From: an uncultured Oligoflexia bacterium
Lineage (GTDB): Bacteria; Bdellovibrionota; Bacteriovoracia; Bacteriovoracales; Bacteriovoracaceae
Assembly: GCA_950060715.1 (NCBI GenBank)
Contig: CATLVA010000075.1
Coordinates: 1-6,996 of the forward strand
Direction of reading: 5' to 3'
Length of the DNA: 6,996 nucleotides
How positions within the stretch are numbered: position 1 is the stretch's first letter; every line of letters starts with the position of its first letter. The translations under genes were made by a program, and so were the position numbers. The notes beneath the pieces were generated by a model, which saw only the letters and a list, made by a program, of their open reading frames with translations, was not told the origin of the DNA and searched no databases. Below, in pieces: positions 1 through 5,260 of this stretch.

Positions 1-237
1 AAGCAAGCGCCAAACGCCAGCCGGGGAACACTTTTTAATCTTGATAAGTTTGGAGTTGATTATCCTAAAAATTATTCCACAGGTAATGGGCCGGGCCTTT
101 CTATGCCGGTAGTTGAATCAGAGTGGGTGGATACTCAGGTCAAAGGCAAAAAGCTTGTTGAAGGTCATCGAGTCTGGATTATTTCAGAAGAACCCCGATG
201 GATTCCAAACAGTGAATTGAAAAAGGAGAAAAAATAA
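1..237 (+). CDS. 3' end of an unidentified gene (partial, 78 codons)
   Basis: An open frame runs from the first base of the window to a TAA at 235-237, so only the C-terminal 78 residues are visible. There is no stop in this frame and the next gene starts one base after the TAA, which argues for a real gene in an operon with the lipoprotein. The visible part is soluble-looking, with Gly/Pro/Asn-rich stretches, a segment GHRVWIISEEPRWIP near the end and a Lys/Glu-rich tail. The pattern 'VWI...W' followed by a short charged tail is faintly reminiscent of the C-termini of TraV-like conjugation lipoproteins, but this is a guess from memory and not enough to name it. No function is assigned. Confidence 0.6.
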   Translation, partial: KQAPNASRGTLFNLDKFGVDYPKNYSTGNGPGLSMPVVESEWVDTQVKGKKLVEGHRVWIISEEPRWIPNSELKKEKK

Positions 238-238
238 T

Positions 239-982
239 ATGATCTTAAAATCATTACTTATTGTCGGCTCTCTTGGACTACTCGCTTCTTGCGGAGAGAA
301 CTGGGATAAAGAACCTGATGAAATAATTGATCACCCACGGCCTGTATCTACGGTATATTATGAACCAGTATTAGAAAGCGCATTAGTAACCTCTGAAGAA
401 TATATTGCAGACCTAAAAGCAAACGAGACACTGGTATTTACTTTTACAGGAAAGGTATCATCTCCACTATTTAGTCCTGTCTATCAAAGAAGTTACCCAT
501 CGGGTTGGACGGATCGAGAATGTGAGATTCTTGATCGACCTTGTAGACGTTGTGATTTTTTCAAAAGAAGGATTTGCTGGGATAGAAGACGGTCGGGAAG
601 ATGTAATTTGAAGTATCGAAATTTTGATGGAGTTAATGAGCATGACATTATTTTCACCGACAACCTCAGTGACACAAAGTTGCGTGTCAGGATTGGAAGC
701 AACCTATACCCTCTTGGAAAAATCATAAAATATTCTGCCATTTCAGTCACCACTGAGTTTAATGTTTCAGAGGAGATGATTCAGGAATCAAGCGAGGCTT
801 ACCTTTCCATTATCCCTGATACCAACCACGGGAATGTCAGAGTTGGATTTCTAGGTTACGGTTCATGCTTTGGCCACGGTAGAAGAAAATTTTCTCACGG
901 TGGCTCAACAACAAGTAGCAGTCGTAAAAACCAAGCCAGCCGAGCCTATAAGGTTAATGTTAGTTTCAAAAAAATTAAGTGA
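239..982 (+). CDS. Predicted lipoprotein with a Cys/Arg-rich insert
   Basis: The 247-residue product starts with a lipoprotein signal peptide: Lys4, a hydrophobic stretch at residues 5-16, and the lipobox L-A-S-C with the acylated cysteine at 18. Residue +2 is Gly, not Asp, so in a Gram-negative it would be expected in the outer membrane. The ATG follows AAGGAG (223-228) by 10 nt. The mature protein has a beta-rich look (ETLVFTFTGKV near 63-73, KLRVRIGSNLYPLG near 147-160). Between them residues 95-122 hold five cysteines (95, 102, 105, 113, 122) among many arginines, which could bind a metal or form disulfides; a sixth Cys is at 210. A Gly/Ser/His-rich stretch follows near 207-228. I do not recognise the family. 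Its neighbours suggest an element-encoded envelope protein, possibly conjugation-related, by inference only. Confidence 0.85.
   Translation: MILKSLLIVGSLGLLASCGENWDKEPDEIIDHPRPVSTVYYEPVLESALVTSEEYIADLKANETLVFTFTGKVSSPLFSPVYQRSYPSGWTDRECEILDRPCRRCDFFKRRICWDRRRSGRCNLKYRNFDGVNEHDIIFTDNLSDTKLRVRIGSNLYPLGKIIKYSAISVTTEFNVSEEMIQESSEAYLSIIPDTNHGNVRVGFLGYGSCFGHGRRKFSHGGSTTSSSRKNQASRAYKVNVSFKKIK
512..536. repeat. Near-perfect palindrome inside the lipoprotein gene
   Basis: Arms GATCGAGAAT (512-521) and ATTCTTGATC (527-536) are reverse complements except for one position, separated by GTGAG. It lies in the coding region for the Cys-rich insert. It could be a chance result of codon use, a protein-binding site, or a hairpin in the mRNA. 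Confidence 0.4.
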
Positions 983-988
983 GGTTAA

Positions 989-1315
989 ATGAGTAAATTA
1001 AAATCAGGAAGAATTATATTAGATGAAGGAGCCAACACGGCTCTTTCATCTATGTATGATGAGTTAAAAAATGAAGCGTGTATAAAGATTACCCCTACCA
1101 AGCTTTCATCATGGATCATTCAAAAATTTTATCAAAGCTATTACAAACAATACAAAACCAAGATAACTAAGGAGCATTTTAATTCAAAGGAATACCTTAA
1201 AAAGATAGTTTCACAAATGAATGACCATGACAGCATTGAGGAAATTTTAAAAACAACCCTTATGGAATTAAAGCCAAGGAAAAGCAAAGCCTTAAATGCA
1301 AAAGAAGAAAACTAA
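989..1315 (+). CDS. Small ribbon-helix-helix-like protein (hypothetical)
   Basis: A 108-residue basic protein starts 6 bases after the lipoprotein stop; GAGG (981-984) precedes the ATG by 4 nt, so the genes are probably cotranscribed. The N-terminal part has the layout of a ribbon-helix-helix DNA binder: a short strand (GRIIL, residues 7-11), a helix (about 12-27), and a second helix (about 36-51, TPTKLSSWIIQKFYQ). The rest is charged and probably helical, ending in a Lys-rich tail. The same strand-helix-helix order is seen in the protein encoded at 5605-5261. Such proteins in mobile elements commonly act as repressors or relaxosome accessory factors. That role is inferred from shape alone; the family is not recognised with certainty. 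Confidence 0.7.
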   Translation: MSKLKSGRIILDEGANTALSSMYDELKNEACIKITPTKLSSWIIQKFYQSYYKQYKTKITKEHFNSKEYLKKIVSQMNDHDSIEEILKTTLMELKPRKSKALNAKEEN

Positions 1316-1466
1316 GCAGGCAAATCCGAAACGAAGAAGACAAATTAAAATAAAGGAATTTGAAATCGTTATTAAGGAAGCTGAAATCTCAGAATATCAA
1401 AATAAAGAACGAATAAAGCATCTTTGTCAGCTTATTTTTCCAAATATATCTGTTCAGGCTTCATAA
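1296..1466 (+). CDS. Small basic ORF overlapping the preceding gene (56 aa)
   Basis: An ATG at 1296 opens a 56-codon frame that overlaps the end of the preceding gene by 20 bases and ends at TAA 1464-1466. The product starts with a very basic stretch (K3-5, K7, then K12-R13-R14-R15, K18, K20) followed by a likely amphipathic helix, and ends in LCQLIFPNISVQAS. An AAGGA at 1276-1280 lies 15 nt upstream, which is far for a ribosome site, but overlap with the upstream gene could allow coupled translation. No family is recognised. It could be a nucleic-acid-binding peptide or a non-coding frame; it fills most of the otherwise empty 1316-1548 gap. Confidence 0.4.
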   Translation: MQKKKTKQANPKRRRQIKIKEFEIVIKEAEISEYQNKERIKHLCQLIFPNISVQAS

Positions 1467-1497
1467 ATAGCTATAATTACTTATCAATTTATACCCG

Positions 1498-1526
1498 TTG
1501 ACTAGCGTGATAATTCACGCTAATCT
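1498..1526 (+). promoter_or_regulatory. Candidate promoter with palindromic operator for the XRE/recombinase unit
   Basis: A perfect inverted repeat, TAGCGTGA (1503-1510) and TCACGCTA (1515-1522), has a 4-base centre (TAAT). It sits between a -35-like TTGACT (1498-1503) and, 17 bases on, a weak -10-like TAATCT (1521-1526), so a bound repressor would block RNA polymerase. A further AT-rich box (TATATA, 1530-1535) is an alternative -10 but at poor spacing. The site lies 27 bases upstream of the XRE gene, the usual place for an autoregulatory operator. The palindrome is seen directly; the promoter assignment and the regulator that binds are inferred. The rest of 1467-1548 shows nothing else. Confidence 0.6.
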
Positions 1527-1540
1527 CTTTATATACCGAT

Positions 1541-1546
1541 AAGGAG
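1541..1546 (+). promoter_or_regulatory. Shine-Dalgarno site that questions the XRE start codon
   Basis: AAGGAG lies only 2 bases before the ATG at 1549 but 8 bases before an in-frame GTG at 1555. The normal spacing therefore favours initiation at the GTG, which would remove two residues from the regulator. Confidence 0.55.
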
Positions 1547-1548
1547 TT

Positions 1549-1797
1549 ATGAAAGTGGTTGATTGGGAAGAAACAGAAGTTCCAAAATTAAAGGAGCAGC
1601 TTATTACTAAAATACTTAGTGAAATGGAAAAGCAAGGCCTCTCTCAAGGAGAAGTTGGACGCTTAATCGGTATGGATAGAAAGAATGTCAATAAAACCCT
1701 TCGGGGAACTGAAAGAGGCGTTTCAATTAATCAGCTTGTGAGAATTGCAAATGGTATTGGACTTAAAGTTGACATGATTATTAAAAGAAAAAAATAG
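1549..1797 (+). CDS. Small XRE-family helix-turn-helix regulator
   Basis: An 82-residue (or 80-residue, if the GTG at 1555 is used) DNA-binding protein. The HTH is at about residues 31-55: LSQGEVGRLIGMDRKNVNKT, with the typical 'LSQ-E-(A/V)-A..G......V...L.G' spacing of Cro/C1 proteins, followed by helices ending LVRIANGIGLKVDMIIKRKK. The 'LGL.V.....' ending is also seen in HigA-like antitoxins, but no toxin gene lies next to it. Its stop codon (1795-1797) overlaps the ribosome site (AGGA, 1796-1799) of the recombinase gene, so the two are translated as a unit. The palindrome at 1503-1522 just upstream suggests that it represses itself and the recombinase, controlling excision or integration. 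The regulator role is family knowledge; the target is inferred. Confidence 0.85.
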   Translation: MKVVDWEETEVPKLKEQLITKILSEMEKQGLSQGEVGRLIGMDRKNVNKTLRGTERGVSINQLVRIANGIGLKVDMIIKRKK

Positions 1798-1806
1798 GAC
1801 TAAGAT

Positions 1807-3615
1807 ATGAGAAAAGTTGGATTATATTGTCGTGTAAGTACAGAAGAGCAAGCCAAAAATAAAGAAGGCTCTATTACTTCCCAATTACAACGACTCAAAT
1901 TAAAAATTGAAGAAAAAAATAGATACGACAATAATAAATGGGGAAAACTTGTCGGTATTTATAAAGATGAAGCATTTTCAGGAAAAAATACTGACCGCCC
2001 TGAATATCAAAAATTACTAGATGATGTTAGACGAAATAAAATTGATACTGTCATTGTCACAGAGCTTTCAAGATTAAGTAGATCAGTTACCGATTTTCTT
2101 AGTTTCGTTCAAGAGCTTGAAGATTTAGGGGCAGATTTTATCTGTCTCCAGTATGATTTTGATACAACAAGCCCTGCCGGAAAAGTCTTTATGACTATCA
2201 TCATGGCGTTGGCCCAATTTGAAAGAGAGCTAACCGCCGAAAGAATTAAAAACAATTTCCATGCTAGAGCATTAAGAGGTCTTTTAAATGGTGGCACTCC
2301 CATTCTAGGTTTTGATAAGCACCCTACTCAATCAGGTTCAATGATTATCAATAAGGATGAGGCCAGAATAGTAAAGAAAATGTATAAGGTGTTCCTAGAA
2401 ACAGCTCAAGTCTCAGAAGTGTTAAAATATTTAAAAAATAATAATATTAATAACAAAGCTTGGACTTCAAAAAGTGGAATCAACTATGGTGGCAAACCAT
2501 TTACTCACTCTTCTTTATATAGGCTCCTTACCAACCCATTTTACATGGGTAAAAGAGAAATTAATAAAGAAAACAAAGAGCTAGATCAAAGCCAGTTAAA
2601 AACCATTGAAAAATATCACTTTGTTGATACCTCTTGGGATAAAATTATCTCAGAACAAGACTTTTTAAATGCTGCTAAAATCCTAGACTCAAATAAAGCC
2701 GTAAGACATGAGGCAACTCATGACTTCATTCTTTCAGGTCTATTAACTTGTGATGAGTGTGGACAGGCCCTATTTGGACAATCTGCAACAGGGAAAACCA
2801 ATAAGCACTACTATTATGGACACAGTAAAAAATCTGAATGCCAAATTAAACGCTACCCTGCAATTGAACTTGAACAAAGAATTAAAAAACATCTCTTTAG
2901 CATCCTGAACAATCAGGCACTCAAAGATGATTTTATTAAGATTCTTAAAGAGCTTTCAGTGAATACCTCCCCTGAATACAAAGGCCAGCTAAAGGCAAAG
3001 AAACGAGAAGAGAAAAGCATACAAGGACAAATCAATAAGCTTATTGATGTTATCTCAAGCAGTGATCTAGCCGGAAGTGTAGATGCGATTGTAAATCGAC
3101 TCAAGGACTCTGAAAGCGAGCTTGAGAGAGTTCAAGAGCAGATAGCTGAACTTGAGATTAAGGCTGCCAATGAAGAGCCTGAGACTATTCAGCCTGAATT
3201 TGTATTGGATAACCTCAAAAAACTAAGTTCTGAGAAATTTAGAAAATTCAAACTGCAAAAGAAGAGAATGATTGCCAAGAGCGTCATGAAAAGTATCCAT
3301 ATCGGCCCTGACAATTTGATTCAGATTAATGTGTGGACAAAAGAAAATGGGAATAAAGACCAGAGGAATTCTGGTGGAGAAAAGGGGGTTGTGCTCCCTT
3401 TTTATAGAAGTGGAAGGACACTAGGCGTGGCTAATGCGTCTAGTGGTGGAAGGTCTGAAAAAAAGGCAAAAAAAAATGCTAGTCCCGAACTCTTTATGGA
3501 CGAGAGTTCGTCTAGCATTTCGATTGGTGGAGGTCGGAAGAATCGAACCCATGTCCAATTATCTTCATCAGTTAGGTTAAAAAGTGTGTTTTACTTAGCC
3601 AAACCTAGCCAATGA
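1807..3615 (+). CDS. Large serine recombinase (site-specific integrase/resolvase family)
   Basis: A 602-residue protein with the domain order of large serine recombinases. Residues 1-150 form the resolvase catalytic domain: YCRVSTEEQ with the nucleophile Ser11 and Arg9, SGKNTDRPEYQKLL (58-71), SRLSR (88-92) and AQFERELTAERIKNN. Residues about 155-250 are the recombinase DNA-binding domain (GGTPILGFD; SSLYRLLTNPFYMGKR). A zinc ribbon follows at about 312-345: C315-x2-C318, then His339 where a third Cys is usual, and C345. A coiled coil (about 392-455) precedes the last conserved-looking stretch near 510. The start follows AGGA by 7 nt. Beyond about residue 515 the sequence becomes low-complexity and is encoded by hairpins and an antisense tRNA-like end (GGGRKNRTH), so the true or ancestral C-terminus is probably shorter. 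It presumably integrates or excises the left-hand element. Confidence 0.92.
   Translation: MRKVGLYCRVSTEEQAKNKEGSITSQLQRLKLKIEEKNRYDNNKWGKLVGIYKDEAFSGKNTDRPEYQKLLDDVRRNKIDTVIVTELSRLSRSVTDFLSFVQELEDLGADFICLQYDFDTTSPAGKVFMTIIMALAQFERELTAERIKNNFHARALRGLLNGGTPILGFDKHPTQSGSMIINKDEARIVKKMYKVFLETAQVSEVLKYLKNNNINNKAWTSKSGINYGGKPFTHSSLYRLLTNPFYMGKREINKENKELDQSQLKTIEKYHFVDTSWDKIISEQDFLNAAKILDSNKAVRHEATHDFILSGLLTCDECGQALFGQSATGKTNKHYYYGHSKKSECQIKRYPAIELEQRIKKHLFSILNNQALKDDFIKILKELSVNTSPEYKGQLKAKKREEKSIQGQINKLIDVISSSDLAGSVDAIVNRLKDSESELERVQEQIAELEIKAANEEPETIQPEFVLDNLKKLSSEKFRKFKLQKKRMIAKSVMKSIHIGPDNLIQINVWTKENGNKDQRNSGGEKGVVLPFYRSGRTLGVANASSGGRSEKKAKKNASPELFMDESSSSISIGGGRKNRTHVQLSSSVRLKSVFYLAKPSQ
3380..3403. 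terminator. Hairpin resembling an intrinsic terminator within the recombinase 3' end
   Basis: AAAAGGGGG (3380-3388) can pair with CTCCCTTTT (3394-3402), one pair being G-U, around a TTGTG loop, with T-runs inside the 3' arm. The A/T-flanked G/C stem could act on either strand. It is inside the annotated recombinase frame, about 210 bases before its stop, which suggests that an earlier form of the gene ended before it. Confidence 0.45.
3419..3445. repeat. Short inverted repeat in the recombinase tail
   Basis: CACTAG (3419-3424) and CTAGTG (3440-3445) are perfect inverted repeats around a 15-base centre. It is adjacent to the degenerate CCA-end copy at 3444-3459. Possible recombinase-binding half-sites, or chance. 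Confidence 0.3.
3444..3459 (-). repeat. Degenerate second copy of the tRNA-like 3' end
   Basis: TGGTGGAAGGTCTGAA matches TGGTGGAGGTCGGAA at 3525-3539 in 14 of 16 alignment columns (one indel, one mismatch). Read on the minus strand both give an acceptor-like strand followed by CCACCA or ACCA. Two direct copies 81 bases apart could be old attachment-site scars on the two sides of the tRNA-terminator segment, or a chance similarity between short G-rich stretches. Confidence 0.35.
3474..3520 (-). terminator. Strong terminator downstream of the tRNA-like 3' end
   Basis: AAATGCTAG (3474-3482) pairs with CTAGCATTT (3512-3520), and inside these CGAACTCT (3486-3493) pairs with AGAGTTCG (3503-3510) around a 9-base loop, a 17-bp stem with a small asymmetric bulge. 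On the minus strand the stem is followed by a run of nine T, then GCC and another T-run. It starts 4 bases after the encoded CCA of the tRNA-like sequence on the same strand, exactly where the terminator of a tRNA or tmRNA gene would be. Confidence 0.75.
3525..3556 (-). other. tRNA/tmRNA 3'-end fragment, probable attachment site
   Basis: Read on the minus strand from 3556: GGAC, ATGGG, a T-loop TTCGATT (3547-3541), CTTCC (3540-3536), an acceptor strand GACCTCC (3535-3529), the discriminator A and an encoded CCA (3527-3525). The lengths 5-7-5-7-1-3 fit a T-arm plus acceptor exactly. The T-stem does not pair properly (ATGGG against CTTCC gives one G-C, two G-U and two mismatches) and no D-arm, anticodon arm or 5' acceptor strand follows in 3557-3766. 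It is thus a fragment, as left at one end of an element that integrated into the 3' end of a tRNA-type gene. 'GGAC' before the T-stem resembles tmRNA, but the parent RNA cannot be decided. The exchange point is probably near the T-loop. Confidence 0.65.
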
Positions 3616-3711
3616 ATTTTCCGCATCCCCCTCAAGTGATAGCTTGCGTTTTGTAATCACTATTGACTACACATTTAGTCTATCACGGGTGGCCTTTCAA
3701 AACTAGGCCAA
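3596..3711. repeat. Cluster of short repeats beside the attachment site (candidate arm sites)
   Basis: In the 150-base non-coding stretch between the recombinase stop and the integrase stop, TAGCCAA occurs at 3596-3602 and 3606-3612 (10-base period, one helical turn), and a related TAGGCCAA at 3704-3711. GTGATAG (3636-3642) and CTATCAC (3680-3686) are a perfect inverted pair, and GACTA (3665-3669) and TAGTC (3676-3680) another. Tyrosine integrases and excisionases bind short repeated arm-type sites next to the core site, so this is a plausible attP arm. Binding is inferred. Confidence 0.4.
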
Positions 3712-3740
3712 AGTCTATGGATAACAAAATGAAAGAATTC

Positions 3741-3768
3741 AAGAAGCTCTCCTTGGGGAGAACTTCTT
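3741..3768 (-). terminator. Intrinsic terminator overlapping the integrase stop codon
   Basis: AAGAAGCTCTCC (3741-3752) and GGAGAACTTCTT (3757-3768) are 12-base inverted repeats with one mismatch and a TTGG loop. The right arm overlaps the TAA of the integrase gene (3769-3767). On the minus strand the hairpin is followed by GAATTCTTTCATTTTG, which is moderately T-rich, so it would end transcripts of the right-hand operon. It is nearly symmetric and may also act on the plus strand. Confidence 0.7.
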
Positions 3769-4912
3769 ACTGATCTGAAGAGAAAAGTTGAACGACGTTT
3801 TCTTCGTCGTTAAGATTTTTAGGTAGAACTTTGAGGCTTTCTGTTGCCCCTTTTACATCAACACCAGACAATCGAGAGTATATATCCATTGTCTTAGTTT
3901 CTCGCCAACCTCCTGCGGCCATCACTTTATGAGTGGACACGCCATCAGCTAACAAATGCGTTGCAAAACAAGCTCGCAAAGTATGGAATTTGATTGAAGG
4001 TATATTAATCTCTTTGCAAAAAGACCTTAATATACTTGCTTGCATTCCTCTATCCCATTGCCAATGTCTAGGCAAAACAAAGTCTGTTTCACCTGTCTTG
4101 TCTTGTAAAATAATCAAAAGCTCTTTCAACTCAGAAGATATTGGTACGTTTCGCCAATACCCTGCTTTTGTTGTTTTAGTCGTTCTTGTTTTTGTATTAT
4201 AAGACTCATCGACTCTCATAATTTCATTTTCAAAATCAACTTTTGACCATTTCAATGCATACAGTTCACCATTCCTCATCCCCGTTAGGATTGCAAAAGC
4301 CCAAACAGGATACCAAGGATGATCTTGTTTCTTCGCCTCATATAAAAGAGTTTTAATCTGCTCTCGTGTTAAAATTTCGGGGAGTTTGTCTTCAGTTTTC
4401 TTAGTCAGACTTAAACCATCCATCGGTGTTTTGTTAACACCAAGGATAAGTCTTTCTTCAAGCCCCCAAAGATAAATTCTATGAACTACGTTTCTGAAGG
4501 TTTTCATAACTTTGTATGACTTTCCTTCGTCTTCCATTTTCCTTAGAACTTCTCTTGCATCTGCTATTCCAATTTGGTTAGCAGGAACCTTCATCCATTT
4601 ACCAGACCAATTTCTTAACAGGGCAAGATAATCTTTGACTGTCTCGTCTGAAAGTCTCGAAAAGGTGTTCTCCTTTTCGTACTCTTCCCACTTTCTCACG
4701 ATAGCACCCCATAATAGACCACGGCATTCAATGTCGTTGATTTCTTCTAGGGCCTCTTTAATGAGACGCTTCTCTTCTCGTTCCGCTTGCCTTTTAGACT
4801 TTAGCTTATAAAGTGTTTTTTGCACTCTTAGGCCTGGGTCTTTTTTACTTCTTACGTTGACGTAAACCCGATAAAAGGTTTGGTCATTTTCTTGATATTC
4901 TTTAACTGCCAT
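3767..4912 (-). CDS. int: Tyrosine recombinase / integrase
   Basis: A 381-residue phage-type integrase catalysing strand exchange between element and chromosomal attachment sites. The N-terminus (about 1-60, YRVYVNVRSKKDPG then a Lys/Arg/Glu-rich helix) has the form of an arm-type DNA-binding domain; about 75-155 is a SAM-like core-binding domain. The catalytic domain shows all expected residues: Arg213 in TGMRNGELYALKW, Lys249 before GYWRNVPIS, His310 and Arg313 in FHTLRACFATHLL, Trp336 in GGWRE at the usual His/Trp position, and nucleophile Tyr345 in MDIYSRL. The ATG follows GGAGG by 5 nt and overlaps the excisionase gene by 11 bases. The 3' end faces the tRNA-like fragment about 210 bases away, the normal position of an integrase beside its attachment site. 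Length is typical and nothing is missing. Confidence 0.95.
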   Translation of the reverse strand: MAVKEYQENDQTFYRVYVNVRSKKDPGLRVQKTLYKLKSKRQAEREEKRLIKEALEEINDIECRGLLWGAIVRKWEEYEKENTFSRLSDETVKDYLALLRNWSGKWMKVPANQIGIADAREVLRKMEDEGKSYKVMKTFRNVVHRIYLWGLEERLILGVNKTPMDGLSLTKKTEDKLPEILTREQIKTLLYEAKKQDHPWYPVWAFAILTGMRNGELYALKWSKVDFENEIMRVDESYNTKTRTTKTTKAGYWRNVPISSELKELLIILQDKTGETDFVLPRHWQWDRGMQASILRSFCKEINIPSIKFHTLRACFATHLLADGVSTHKVMAAGGWRETKTMDIYSRLSGVDVKGATESLKVLPKNLNDEENVVQLFSSDQ

Positions 4913-5183
4913 AGAGACCTCCTACAATTTCTGTAGAATTCTCAAGCAGCCTATCAAGGTCGTCTTTTCGAAAATACAAACGTCGTCGCCATTTTTTACA
5001 TTTGATTTGGCCCCTAGAGACCATAGTTCTTAAAGCACCGACTGATTTTCGAATGTAAAAGGCAGCTTCTTCACTCGTTAACCATATTAAATTGTCAAAG
5101 AACGAGTCAGAGTATTTTTGAAAACGCTCTGACTTTCCAATATTCTCGTTGTCCATATTATCAAAATCCTTTCTGTTTGACAT
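4902..5183 (-). CDS. xis: Excisionase-like helix-turn-helix protein
   Basis: A 93-residue protein with a MerR/HTH_17-type winged helix at about residues 34-82: WLTSEEAAFYIRKSVGALR (recognition region), MVSRGQIKCKKWRRRLYFRKDDLDRLL. The 'L(T)..EAA.....S...LR..V..G.I......R.LYFR..DLD..L' pattern is typical of excisionases and small DNA-bending regulators. It directly precedes int with an 11-base overlap, so it most likely sets the direction of recombination. The start is uncertain: the ATG at 5183-5181 has no ribosome site before it (only A/T), whereas Met10 (5156-5154) follows AAAGGA by 10 nt; using it gives 84 residues and leaves the HTH intact. The upstream palindrome at 5178-5220 may control it. 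Confidence 0.82.
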   Translation of the reverse strand: MSNRKDFDNMDNENIGKSERFQKYSDSFFDNLIWLTSEEAAFYIRKSVGALRTMVSRGQIKCKKWRRRLYFRKDDLDRLLENSTEIVGGLYGS

Positions 5184-5220
5184 TTATTTTTTATGTTTAT
5201 TTAGTAAAAAAATAATGTCA
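5178..5220. promoter_or_regulatory. AT-rich imperfect palindrome over the excisionase start region
   Basis: TGACATTTATTTTTTA (5178-5193) and TAAAAAAATAATGTCA (5205-5220) match as inverted repeats at 14 of 16 positions, including perfect outer TGACATT/AATGTCA, around an 11-base centre. It lies in the only real gap of the right operon (5184-5260) and covers the upstream candidate start of xis. It could be an operator for the HTH or ribbon-helix-helix protein, or an RNA hairpin that hides the start. The AT-rich stretch may also hold a promoter, but no convincing -35/-10 pair is seen. The rest of the gap, 5221-5260, shows nothing. Confidence 0.5.
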
Positions 5221-5260
5221 CAAGTTGTTTAAATTACTGTCAGATTTCCGAAGCAAATTG

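Noticed and set aside
1378..1433. Inverted repeat AAGCTGA (1378-1384) / TCAGCTT (1427-1433) followed by a T-run, as a terminator
   Set aside because: The 42-base loop is too large for an intrinsic terminator and the repeat lies inside the 56-codon ORF.
1549..1797. Antitoxin of a toxin-antitoxin pair (HigA-like)
   Set aside because: The next gene is a recombinase and the upstream small ORF has no toxin features; an autoregulated recombinase controller fits better.
3557..3766. A complete tmRNA gene upstream (minus strand) of the tRNA-like 3' end, suggested by GGAC before the T-stem
   Set aside because: I could not find a tag-peptide frame, pseudoknots or a pairing 5' acceptor strand in this stretch, and the T-stem is mispaired. 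Only the 3' fragment can be supported.
3933..4202. Plus-strand frame of 89 codons within the integrase gene
   Set aside because: It is antisense to the integrase catalytic domain, has no domain signature, and int is intact with all catalytic residues.
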